Shown here: positions 1-7,020 of the stretch, piece by piece
Layout: every line of letters starts with the position of its first letter
Numbering within the stretch: the stretch's first letter is position 1
NCBI GenBank assembly: GCA_902493665.1
Contig: CABUQL010000002.1
Location: forward strand, 1-23,785
Length of the DNA: 23,785 bases
Source of the DNA: an uncultured Eubacteriales bacterium
GTDB lineage: Bacteria; Bacillota; Clostridia; UMGS1810
Direction: 5' to 3'
Made by a program: the position numbers and the translations under genes
Notes under the pieces: model-generated
Told to the model about the DNA's origin: nothing
What the model saw: the letters and a program-made list of their open reading frames with translations, nothing else
Databases searched by the model: none

Positions 1-457
1 AGTATTTGGCTTCATCAAATGCCGTAATTCCGAGGTCTACCGTAACAATAAGACTTGCGCCGTTTTTTTTGTGCATATTAATTGCAGATGTGCAAAGACC
101 GTAACCTTCTTTTGCACGGTCGGGAATATAAAAGTCAACAAAAGCGCCGCAGCTTTTTAAATAATCGGTTAAAATATAAGTTGATGTAATTCCGTCAACG
201 TCATAATCGCCGTACACAACAATTTTTTCTTTTGCATCTATTGCCTTTTTTATGCGCTCTGACGCTTCGTTTATGCCTGAAAGCAAATCGGGGGAATGAA
301 AAAGATTTTCGGAATCAAAAAACATTTTTGCGTCATCAAAGCGGTTGGATATTATTTTTGCCAAAAGCGGAGATATATTATATGTCTTTGAAATGTCAGA
401 AATTTTTTCAGTGTTTTCTTCTTCAAAAATCCATTTGCTTTTCTTTTTTGATACCAT
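1..457 (-). CDS. recJ: Single-stranded-DNA-specific exonuclease RecJ (5' part; runs off the window)
   Basis: Reading the minus strand from ATG at 457 gives 152 residues with no stop before the window edge. RecJ is a 5'-3' single-strand DNA exonuclease of the DHH phosphoesterase family acting in recombination and repair. Visible marks are the metal-binding motif I GDYDVDGITS at residues 83-92, the IPDR...EGYG stretch at about 111-120, and VTVDLGIT near 138-145, where most homologues have a small residue or N/C in place of L142. The start is set by GGAGGG about 10 nt upstream. A TTGAAC-17-TATACT promoter lies just before it. The DHH motif itself and the C-terminal domains lie outside the window. 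RecJ identity is confident; completeness cannot be judged. Confidence 0.9.
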   Translation of the reverse strand, partial: MVSKKKSKWIFEEENTEKISDISKTYNISPLLAKIISNRFDDAKMFFDSENLFHSPDLLSGINEASERIKKAIDAKEKIVVYGDYDVDGITSTYILTDYLKSCGAFVDFYIPDRAKEGYGLCTSAINMHKKNGASLIVTVDLGITAFDEAKY

Positions 458-495
458 CTTTTATTTTCCCTCCTTTTTAAATTTATGTAACTTAT

Positions 496-524
496 AGTAT
501 ACCATAAAATGCGTGTTTGTTCAA
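496..524 (-). promoter_or_regulatory. Sigma-A promoter for recJ
   Basis: On the minus strand, a -35 TTGAAC (519-524) and -10 TATACT (496-501) are separated by 17 nt, close to the sigma-A consensus, and point at recJ. It is back to back with the nth promoter in the 183-nt divergent gap. Confidence 0.75.
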
Positions 525-583
525 GTGGCGGTTTCCCGTTTTGACAAAAATGTTACAAATACTTCAAAATCCGCAAAATACAC

Positions 584-612
584 TTGTTTTAAAGTAAAAA
601 TTTTTGTATAAT
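584..612 (+). promoter_or_regulatory. Sigma-A promoter for nth and the downstream two-component genes
   Basis: TTGTTT (584-589) and a perfect TATAAT (607-612) with a 17-nt spacer, followed by a short leader containing AGGAGG at about 620. It is the only good promoter before nth. As no terminator is seen before the response regulator, it probably also serves those genes. Confidence 0.75.
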
Positions 613-640
613 ATAAAAAAAGGAGGCGGCATTTTTACAG

Positions 641-1291
641 ATGAGAAGAAATGAAAAAATACTTTTAATCAAAGATATTTTTGACAGAGTTTACAAAGAC
701 GCAAAATGCTCGCTTGATTTTGACACGCCCGAGCAGCTTCTTGTTGCCGTTATACTTTCGGCACAGTGCACCGACGCAAGGGTAAACATTGTGACAAAAG
801 ACCTTTTTAAAAAATATAAGACGGTTTCGGATTTTGCAAATGCATCTTTTGAGGAGCTTTCGGAGGATATAAAACCCTGCGGTTTTTACAAAATGAAGGC
901 GAAAAACATAATTTCATCGCAAAAAGATATTTTGGAAAAGTTTGGCGGAAAAGTCCCCGATAATATGGACGACCTTCTTTTGCTTGCGGGAGTGGGAAGA
1001 AAAACGGCAAATCTCATTTTGGGAGATGTTTATAATAAGCCGGCTCTTGTGATTGATACGCATGCAATACGTCTTACGAGAAGAATAGGACTTACAAAAG
1101 AGAAAGACCCCGTAAAAATAGAATTTGATTTAAAAAAGTTTGTGCCTAAAGATTATCAGATACGTTTTTGCCATCAGCTTGTTTATCACGGAAGAGCGGT
1201 GTGCAATGCAAGAAAGCCGAAATGCGGTGAATGTGAAATAAATAATCTTTGCAAATTTTATGAAAAGGAGAAGAAAAAATGCCGAGTTTAA
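641..1291 (+). CDS. nth: Endonuclease III (DNA glycosylase/AP lyase)
   Basis: Bifunctional DNA glycosylase and AP lyase that removes oxidised pyrimidines in base-excision repair. The 216-residue protein has the full family layout: a helix-hairpin-helix LLLLAGVGRKTAN (about 112-124) with the catalytic lysine K121, the catalytic aspartate D139 in VIDTHAIRL, and a C-terminal [4Fe-4S] loop with C188, C195, C198 and C204 in the classic C-X6-C-X2-C-X5-C spacing. Length is normal for the family. The ATG start is supported by AGGAGG about 12-14 nt upstream. The last 13 bases overlap the next gene, so nth and the response regulator are probably co-transcribed and translationally coupled. The neighbouring divergent gene, recJ, is also a DNA repair gene. 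Confidence 0.97.
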   Translation: MRRNEKILLIKDIFDRVYKDAKCSLDFDTPEQLLVAVILSAQCTDARVNIVTKDLFKKYKTVSDFANASFEELSEDIKPCGFYKMKAKNIISSQKDILEKFGGKVPDNMDDLLLLAGVGRKTANLILGDVYNKPALVIDTHAIRLTRRIGLTKEKDPVKIEFDLKKFVPKDYQIRFCHQLVYHGRAVCNARKPKCGECEINNLCKFYEKEKKKCRV

Positions 1292-1962
1292 GAGCACTTG
1301 TTGTTGATGATGACAAAAATATCTGTGAGCTTATAAGGCTTTATATGGAGAAGGACGGTTACACGGTTGAAACCGCAAATGACGGAAAAAGCGCACTTTC
1401 AAAGTTCAGCGAAAATCCGCCGGCAATTGTTGTTTTGGACATAATGCTTCCGGTGCTTGACGGAATAGAAGTTTTAAAAGAAATAAGAAGAACGAGTGCA
1501 ATCCCCGTTATAATGCTTACTGCAAAGGGCGAAACGTTTGACAAGGTTTTGGGTCTTGAACTGGGGGCGGACGATTATGTTGTAAAGCCGTTTGAGCCTA
1601 AGGAACTTATGGCAAGGGTCAAGGCGGTTTTAAGAAGATTTGAATCAAAAACAACGACCAACAAAGAGGTTTCGTATCCGAACATTAACGTTAATCTTAA
1701 CACATACGAACTTAAAGTCGGAGGCAAAACAATTGAGCTTCCGCCAAAGGAAATTGAGCTTTTGTATTTTCTTGCAAGCCACCCTAACAAGGTTTTCACA
1801 CGCGACCAGCTTTTGGACGAGGTGTGGGGATATGATTTTTACGGTGACAGCAGAACCGTTGACGTTCACATAAAGCGTCTGCGCGAAAAGCTTGAGGGAT
1901 ATGAAAAATTCTGGCAGCTTAAAACCGTGTGGGGCGTAGGCTACAAATTTGAGGTGAATTAA
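1279..1962 (+). CDS. OmpR/PhoB-family response regulator (first two-component system)
   Basis: A 227-residue DNA-binding response regulator. The receiver domain (about 1-120) has the acidic pair D10/D11, phosphoacceptor D54 in VVLDIMLP, T81 and K103. The C-terminal winged-helix domain (about 130-226) ends in the typical RTVDVHIKRLREKL recognition helix and WGVGYKFE. SD AAGGAG lies 9-10 nt before the ATG, inside the end of nth. The cognate kinase starts 1 nt after its stop. The signal and target genes cannot be read from sequence. Its DNA-binding domain closely resembles that of the second regulator in this window (both share VWGYDFYGD), so the two are probably paralogues. Confidence 0.95.
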   Translation: MPSLRALVVDDDKNICELIRLYMEKDGYTVETANDGKSALSKFSENPPAIVVLDIMLPVLDGIEVLKEIRRTSAIPVIMLTAKGETFDKVLGLELGADDYVVKPFEPKELMARVKAVLRRFESKTTTNKEVSYPNINVNLNTYELKVGGKTIELPPKEIELLYFLASHPNKVFTRDQLLDEVWGYDFYGDSRTVDVHIKRLREKLEGYEKFWQLKTVWGVGYKFEVN

Positions 1963-1963
1963 A

Positions 1964-3391
1964 GTGTCAAAAAAGCAGACGATACTCTCACGTCTTGTAT
2001 TAAACGGATTTGCGACCGTTATTATAAGCTTTTTTATAGCCGGAACAATACTTTTGGGAATTGCAGCAAATTCTGCGCAGCTTGCAACAAAAGAAAAGTA
2101 CGATATGTTAAACAGCAATGCCGACAGAATAACGGAGTATTCCATAGAAGTGTTTTCCGATACGTGGTCGCCGATGACAAAAAACTATAAAAGAACGCTT
2201 GCCACAATTGCCGAAAGTATCGGTGCGAACATTATTGTTTTCAATTCAAATTCTCAGATTGTTGCGGTCGGCGGACTTGAAGAAAAAGATTATATCGGCA
2301 GGGTTTTAAGCGGAGAATACGCATCGCAGATTCTCGGCGGAAAAACAATTACGGATATATCAAATATTGAAATTTTTGATGACAAAAGTATGATTACCGT
2401 CGGAAAGCCCATTGCAAACGGCGTAACGTACGGCGGTGTTCTTGTAAGTGCGCCTTCTATAAATGTTGTGTCGACATATTCAAACGTTTTAAGGCAATTC
2501 GGAATTGCAACAATTTTTGCGCTTATTATTGCGTTTATAATGTTTTATTACATCGCAAAAAGAATTACGGACCCGATAAAGGCAATGAACAATGCCGTAA
2601 TCGAGTTTTCGAGAGGCGATTTTAAAAAGAGGGTTGAGTGCAGCACAAACGACGAGCTTGACACTCTTGCGCAGAATATAAATCAGATGGCGGAAAGCAT
2701 TGAAGACCTTGAAAAGCTGCGTTCGGGATTTGTGTCAAACGTTTCGCATGAGCTCCGCACCCCCATGACGTCAATAACGGGGTTTGTCGAAGGTATACTT
2801 GACGGAACGATTCCCGAAGAAAAACAGGGCGAGTATTTAAAAATCGTCCACACGGAATGTAAAAGGCTCTCACGCCTTGTTGACGATCTTCTTAAAATTT
2901 CGAGGCTTGAAAGCGGAAAAACGGAAGTTAAAAAGAGAATTTTTAATATTAATGAGCTCGGAAGAATATGCATTTTAAAATTTGAGCGTGATATAGAGGC
3001 AAAACACATTGACGTAAAACTTGATTTTGAAAAAGACAATACAGATGTTTACGGTGACAGCGACGCAGTTACGCAGATTATCACAAACATTATGCACAAT
3101 GCCGTAAAATTCACACCGGATGGCGGTAAAATATGCGTCAGAACGTATGAAAAGGGCGATAAAATTTGTTTTGAAATTAAAAACAGCGGTGACGGCATAG
3201 ACGATGAAAAAATAAAATATATCTGGGACAGATTTTACAAAGCCGACGATTCGAGAGGTGCAAACCCCGACGGCGTGGGACTTGGACTTTTTATTGTTAA
3301 AAGCCTTATAAACAAAATGAAAGAGCAAATTTATGTTTCGAGTGTAAAGGGCGAATATGCGTCGTTTACCTTTACAATTTCAAAACCGTAA
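1964..3391 (+). CDS. Membrane sensor histidine kinase (first two-component system)
   Basis: A 475-residue sensor kinase, presumed partner of the regulator directly upstream. Order of parts: TM1 at about 13-35, an extracellular sensor region of about 140 residues with no family I can name, TM2 at about 178-198, a HAMP linker (about 198-250), the dimerisation domain with phosphoacceptor H262 in SNVSHELRTP, and the ATPase domain with N box NIMHNAVKF (N379), G1 box NSGDGID (407-413) and G2 box GVGLGLFIVK (437-446). The GTG start is supported by GAGGTG 8-9 nt upstream, embedded in the last codons of the regulator gene. All catalytic motifs are intact, so it should be active in autophosphorylation and phosphotransfer. 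Confidence 0.95.
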   Translation: MSKKQTILSRLVLNGFATVIISFFIAGTILLGIAANSAQLATKEKYDMLNSNADRITEYSIEVFSDTWSPMTKNYKRTLATIAESIGANIIVFNSNSQIVAVGGLEEKDYIGRVLSGEYASQILGGKTITDISNIEIFDDKSMITVGKPIANGVTYGGVLVSAPSINVVSTYSNVLRQFGIATIFALIIAFIMFYYIAKRITDPIKAMNNAVIEFSRGDFKKRVECSTNDELDTLAQNINQMAESIEDLEKLRSGFVSNVSHELRTPMTSITGFVEGILDGTIPEEKQGEYLKIVHTECKRLSRLVDDLLKISRLESGKTEVKKRIFNINELGRICILKFERDIEAKHIDVKLDFEKDNTDVYGDSDAVTQIITNIMHNAVKFTPDGGKICVRTYEKGDKICFEIKNSGDGIDDEKIKYIWDRFYKADDSRGANPDGVGLGLFIVKSLINKMKEQIYVSSVKGEYASFTFTISKP

Positions 3392-3567
3392 GTGAGATTT
3401 TAAAATCTGTCAAAGTTTGCAAAGTCGGTTTTATGCCAAATACCGTCAATTTATAATTTTTATCGGCAAATTTAAATGCAGAAACCAAATTTACCTGTGT
3501 AAATGTCGGTTTTTGGGGGTATACACATACTGGCGTCTAAAAACTTTATGCGAAAGGAAAAAACATT
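3392..3567. other. Intergenic leader region before the ECF S-component gene
   Basis: A 176-nt AT-rich gap. It holds an imperfect hairpin at about 3481-3515, with arms ATTTAC/GTAAAT extended by AAACC/GGTTT across an internal loop and followed by a short T run. This may be a weak terminator for the kinase gene or a leader structure. S-component genes are often under riboswitches, so TPP, FMN, cobalamin, folate (THF) and preQ1 hallmarks were looked for by eye; none was recognised. No convincing promoter was found either. Confidence 0.35.
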
Positions 3568-4212
3568 ATGGAAAAATTTACGGAAAATGCAAATGAAAAA
3601 ATAACTGGAACATCAAAAACCAAATCAACAACAATGTATCTTACAAGGCTTGGGCTTTTATCCGCAATACTTCTTATTATGTCGTTTACACCGCTCGGAT
3701 ATCTTTATTTGGGACCGCTTGCAATAACGTTTCTTACCATTCCCGTAATGGTCGGTGCGGTAGCGATGGGACCTGAATCAGGCGCAGTTTTGGGATTGAT
3801 TTTCGGAATAACAAGTCTTGTTTCAACTTTCAGCAATCCTCTTGGAATGAATCTTATGGCATACAATGCTTTTTACACCGTTATTTTGTGCATTGTTCCG
3901 AGAATTTTGGAAGGATATTTTTGCGGTCTTATATTTAAATGGATAAACAACAATGGCGATAACAAGCTTTGGAAGGTAATTCTTGCAAGCTTTTCATGCC
4001 CGTTTTTTAACACTGTTCTTTTTATGAGCGCACTTGTTTTGTTTTTCGGGAAATGCGATTATATTGTTAATCTTATGGCAGGAAAAAGCGTTATGGCGTT
4101 TATTATAGGATTTGTCGGCATACAGGCGGTAATTGAGGCGGTTGTATGCACGGTTATCGGAACACTTATAAGTATGGCGCTTTTTAAAACTTTGAAACGG
4201 AGCAAAAAATAA
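3568..4212 (+). CDS. ECF transporter S component (substrate-binding membrane subunit, substrate unknown)
   Basis: A 214-residue very hydrophobic protein with about six predicted membrane segments after a polar 25-residue N-terminus. The block from about residue 44 (PLGYLYLGPLAITFLTIPV) through GAVAMGPESGAVLGLIFGITSL is typical of energy-coupling-factor S components of the PF12822 type, which bind a vitamin or similar micronutrient and use a shared ATPase/EcfT module. No EcfA or EcfT gene lies in the window, as expected for a group II S component served by a module elsewhere. AAAGGA 8-9 nt before the ATG is the SD. The next gene (P1 peptidase) starts immediately after its stop, suggesting co-translation. 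The ligand cannot be deduced; pantothenate-type transporters share this general sequence style, but this is not proof. Confidence 0.85.
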   Translation: MEKFTENANEKITGTSKTKSTTMYLTRLGLLSAILLIMSFTPLGYLYLGPLAITFLTIPVMVGAVAMGPESGAVLGLIFGITSLVSTFSNPLGMNLMAYNAFYTVILCIVPRILEGYFCGLIFKWINNNGDNKLWKVILASFSCPFFNTVLFMSALVLFFGKCDYIVNLMAGKSVMAFIIGFVGIQAVIEAVVCTVIGTLISMALFKTLKRSKK

Positions 4213-5181
4213 GTGAAAGAAATTAAAATTACTGATATTGAGAATATAAAAATCGGCAATGCCCAAAACATCGAAAAAGGAAGCGGCTGTACGGTTATTG
4301 TCTGCGAAAAAGGGGCGTCATGCGGTGTTGAAATAAGCGGCGGAGGGCCTGCTTCAAGAGAAACATTTTTGCTAAATCCGATGGCTGCGGCCGAGAAAAT
4401 AAACGCAGTTCTGCTTTCGGGCGGAAGTGCGTTCGGACTTGATGCGGCAGGCGGTGTTATGCAGTATCTGGAAGAAAATGATATCGGATTTGACACAGGC
4501 ATAACAAAAGTTCCGCTGGTTTGTGCGTCGTCAATTTTCGACCTTGTTGTCGGCGATATGCGTTTTCGTCCCGATAAAGAAATGGGTTATGAGGCGGCAA
4601 AAAATGCGCTTGAAAAAAGCAATTACACCGACGGAAATTTCGGCGCGGGAACAGGCGCAACCGTCGGAAAATTTTTGGGAACTCAGTATATGATGAAATC
4701 GGGCATCGGCTCATATGCGGTGTCGCTCGGCGATTTAAAAGTCGGCGCGGTTGTATGTGTTAACGCTCTGGGCGATGTTTTTGAAAATGGCAAAATAATT
4801 GCGGGAATGCTCAGCTGTGACAAAAAATCGTTTGCCGATACGGCAAAAACGATGTATGAATCAAACGAGATAAGAGAAAATCTTTTTACATCAAATACAA
4901 CCATTGCCTGCGTAATTACAAATGCGGCGTTTGATAAGTCAAAAATGAACAAGATTGCAAAAATGGCGCACAATGCGTATGCTTTATCTATAAAACCCGT
5001 AAATACAACTGCTGACGGCGACAGTGTTTACGCAATGTCTGCGGGAGACGTAAATGCCGATATAAACGTTGTGGGAATGCTTGCGGCGGATGTTTTGGAA
5101 AAGGCAATTGTGTGTGCGGTAAAAAGTGCAAAGAGCGCTTACGGACTTATAGCGTACAACGATATGATTGAAATGCGGTGA
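4213..5181 (+). CDS. P1 family peptidase (DmpA-like, MEROPS S58)
   Basis: A 322-residue member of the DmpA/P1 family of N-terminal-nucleophile hydrolases, which mature by self-cleavage and include L-aminopeptidase D-esterase/amidase and beta-aminopeptidases. Visible marks: ISGGGPASRET (41-51), the glycine-rich LLSGGSAFGLDAAGG (67-81), GNFGAGTGATVGKFLG (141-156), and SNTTIACVITNA (227-238), where one of the threonines (T229/T230) should be the new N-terminal nucleophile after processing between alpha and beta chains. The GTG start directly abuts the S-component stop, with GGAG upstream. There is no signal peptide, so it is cytosolic. The physiological substrate is unknown; genomic linkage to a transporter subunit suggests it may act on an imported amide or peptide-like compound (inference). 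Confidence 0.88.
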   Translation: MKEIKITDIENIKIGNAQNIEKGSGCTVIVCEKGASCGVEISGGGPASRETFLLNPMAAAEKINAVLLSGGSAFGLDAAGGVMQYLEENDIGFDTGITKVPLVCASSIFDLVVGDMRFRPDKEMGYEAAKNALEKSNYTDGNFGAGTGATVGKFLGTQYMMKSGIGSYAVSLGDLKVGAVVCVNALGDVFENGKIIAGMLSCDKKSFADTAKTMYESNEIRENLFTSNTTIACVITNAAFDKSKMNKIAKMAHNAYALSIKPVNTTADGDSVYAMSAGDVNADINVVGMLAADVLEKAIVCAVKSAKSAYGLIAYNDMIEMR

Positions 5182-6728
5182 TAATTTTGAAAGTGAATAA
5201 TCAAAGATGGTACAGATCTCTGTTTCGCAGAAGATGTATTGTGACTTTGCTTTTGCTTTTGCAGGCGTTTCTTATGGTTTCGGTCGTACTTGATTTTACA
5301 AAGTATTCCGATTATATAAGTTATGCTTTTATTTTAATGAGCGTTGTTGTGGCAATGTGCATTATTTCAAAGCCTGGAAACGGTGCATACAAGCTGAGCT
5401 GGGTTTTTCTTGTGCTTTTGTTTCCGCTTTTCGGAGGGCTTTTTTATCTTTTTATAACGGGTCAGAGATCAACAAGAAGACTTGAAAAAAAGCTTGAACA
5501 AATCGGCGAACAGTCAAGAGATATGTTTTCTTTATGCGCTGCGGGAAGTGAGAGTGCAAAAGAAGATATTCCCGAATATTCGGCGCAGATAAATTATCTT
5601 AAAAACGGAGGATTTCCGATATACCAAAACACATCGGTGAAATATCTCACACCGGGTGAGGAAAAGTTTAAATGTCTTTTGGAAGAACTTGAAAAGGCCG
5701 AAAAGTATATTTTTCTTGAATATTTTATTATTCAGGAGGGATATATGTGGGGAAAAATATACGACGTTTTAAAGCGAAAGGCAAACGAAGGCGTTGATGT
5801 CAGGGTTATTTATGACGATATGGGTTGTTTTATGCTTCTTCCGTCCGATTTTTCAAAAAAGCTTTGCGATGACGGAATAAAATGTGTTGTTTTTAACCCA
5901 TTCAGACCGTTTCTTACAACTCTTCAAAACAACCGCGATCACAGAAAAATTGCCGTTATAGACGGAAAAGTCGGATTTACGGGCGGAATTAATCTTGCGG
6001 ATGAGTATATAAATAAGATTGTAAAGCACGGTCATTGGAAAGACGCTTCTGTTATGCTTAAAGGCGAGGCGGTCTGGAGTCTTACTCTTATTTTTCTTCA
6101 GATGTGGGAGATATGCAAAAACAAACAGGAAAACTATCTTGATTATTATCCATGGACTGACGAATGCTGTACCGAAAAAAGCGACGGATATGTTCTGCCG
6201 TATGCCGACAGTCCTTTGGATAACGAAAATATCGGCGAGGACGTTTACCTGCAGATTATAAATAATGCCAAAAATTATCTTTATATAAACACACCGTATT
6301 TAATTATTGACGAGTGTATGCTTACATCGCTTAAGCTTGCGTCAAAAAGCGGCGTTGATGTAAGGATTGTTACACCGCACATCTGGGATAAGCGATTTGT
6401 GCACGTTACAACACGTTCATACTACAAAGAGCTTATTGAATCGGGCATTAAGATATACGAATACAAAAAAGGGTTTATTCACTCGAAAACGTTTGTAAGC
6501 GACGATACGGTTGCAACGGTCGGAACAATTAATATGGATTTTCGAAGCCTTTATCTGCATTTTGAGTGCGGAACATGCATATATAATTCGTCAGCCGTAT
6601 TTGATGTGAAAGAAGATTTTATAAAAACGCTTGATGAGTGCATAAGAATAACAAAAGAGGACTGCAGAAGAAACTGGATTGTAAGACTTACCGAAACAAT
6701 TTGCAGAATGTTTGCGCCTCTTATGTAA
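5178..6728 (+). CDS. cls: Cardiolipin synthase-like phospholipase D protein
   Basis: A 516-residue membrane phospholipase D-type enzyme, expected to make cardiolipin from two phosphatidylglycerols. Three hydrophobic segments occupy about 21-40, 47-64 and 73-94. Two HKD motifs follow: H255-x-K257-x4-D262 in HRKIAVIDGKVGFTGG and H435-x-K437-x4-D442 in HSKTFVSD, each followed by the expected G/N-rich stretch. Length and layout match bacterial ClsA-type enzymes. The GTG at 5178 overlaps the peptidase TGA in a 4-nt coupling overlap; an alternative TTG at 5187 is better spaced from GGTGAT at 5177-5182, so the first three residues are uncertain. A strong terminator follows. A role in membrane lipid composition is likely; a link to the upstream transporter is not obvious. 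Confidence 0.93.
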   Translation: MIILKVNNQRWYRSLFRRRCIVTLLLLLQAFLMVSVVLDFTKYSDYISYAFILMSVVVAMCIISKPGNGAYKLSWVFLVLLFPLFGGLFYLFITGQRSTRRLEKKLEQIGEQSRDMFSLCAAGSESAKEDIPEYSAQINYLKNGGFPIYQNTSVKYLTPGEEKFKCLLEELEKAEKYIFLEYFIIQEGYMWGKIYDVLKRKANEGVDVRVIYDDMGCFMLLPSDFSKKLCDDGIKCVVFNPFRPFLTTLQNNRDHRKIAVIDGKVGFTGGINLADEYINKIVKHGHWKDASVMLKGEAVWSLTLIFLQMWEICKNKQENYLDYYPWTDECCTEKSDGYVLPYADSPLDNENIGEDVYLQIINNAKNYLYINTPYLIIDECMLTSLKLASKSGVDVRIVTPHIWDKRFVHVTTRSYYKELIESGIKIYEYKKGFIHSKTFVSDDTVATVGTINMDFRSLYLHFECGTCIYNSSAVFDVKEDFIKTLDECIRITKEDCRRNWIVRLTETICRMFAPLM

Positions 6729-6747
6729 AAATTTATTTGAACAAAAT

Positions 6748-6778
6748 AAAAAGTGCGGTAAAAATACCGCACTTTTTT
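6748..6778 (+). terminator. Rho-independent terminator after cls
   Basis: Stem AGTGCGGTA (6752-6760) with its perfect complement TACCGCACT (6765-6773) around an AAAA loop, followed by a T run to 6778 and preceded by an A run. The A/T flanks make it potentially bidirectional, so it may also stop minus-strand transcripts coming from purB. Confidence 0.9.
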
Positions 6779-6843
6779 AATGTATGATATTATAGAGTTT
6801 TTACTGCACTTTTTGTGTATGCAATGTTATTATTTCACTTTTC

Positions 6844-7020
6844 CTATGTTGCCGTTGTAATGTTAGGCACTTTAAGTAAATTATCTTTGTTGTATTTATC
6901 AAATATTTTGTTTTATCCGTCACAAAATTTTTAAAATATTTGAAAAAATCTTCACTGTAACCCGGGTCTGGCATTTGAGTAATTTTCCGCTTTCGCCGTA
7001 AAAAGTTTTTTATTCGCCAT
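6844..7020 (-). pseudogene. Remnant of a class I SAM-dependent methyltransferase
   Basis: The ATG at 7020-7018 shares its A with the purB stop (TAATG), a coupling arrangement. It encodes MANKKLFTAKAENYSNARPG (6961-7020), then a stop three codons on. Moving one base forward at 6960 continues as YSEDFFKYFKNFVTDKTK. The pattern KAExYxxxRPxYxxxxxxYL is the N-terminal signature of small class I methyltransferases, which should then show a glycine-rich SAM motif; here there is none. A third frame (6903-6844) reads FDKYNKDNLLKVPNITTAT then a stop, and resembles the C-terminal end seen in such enzymes. The simplest reading is a gene that lost its middle and its frame. The N-terminal similarity is fairly clear; the C-terminal match is tentative. 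Confidence 0.6.

Noticed and set aside
232..480. 82-codon open frame on the plus strand over the recJ start
   Set aside because: Antisense to recJ, whose DHH-family motif and ribosome site are clear on the other strand.
541..580. Repeated ACAAA/CAAAAT motifs as an operator for the first response regulator
   Set aside because: Spacings of 11, 10 and 9 bp in a very A-rich stretch are not distinguishable from base composition.
1645..2145. 166-codon open frame on the minus strand across the first regulator/kinase junction
   Set aside because: Antisense to two well-supported genes, no start signal and no recognisable product.
3392..3567. Riboswitch before the ECF S component
   Set aside because: The position is attractive, but none of the conserved sequence elements of the TPP, FMN, cobalamin, THF or preQ1 classes could be seen; only a weak hairpin is present.
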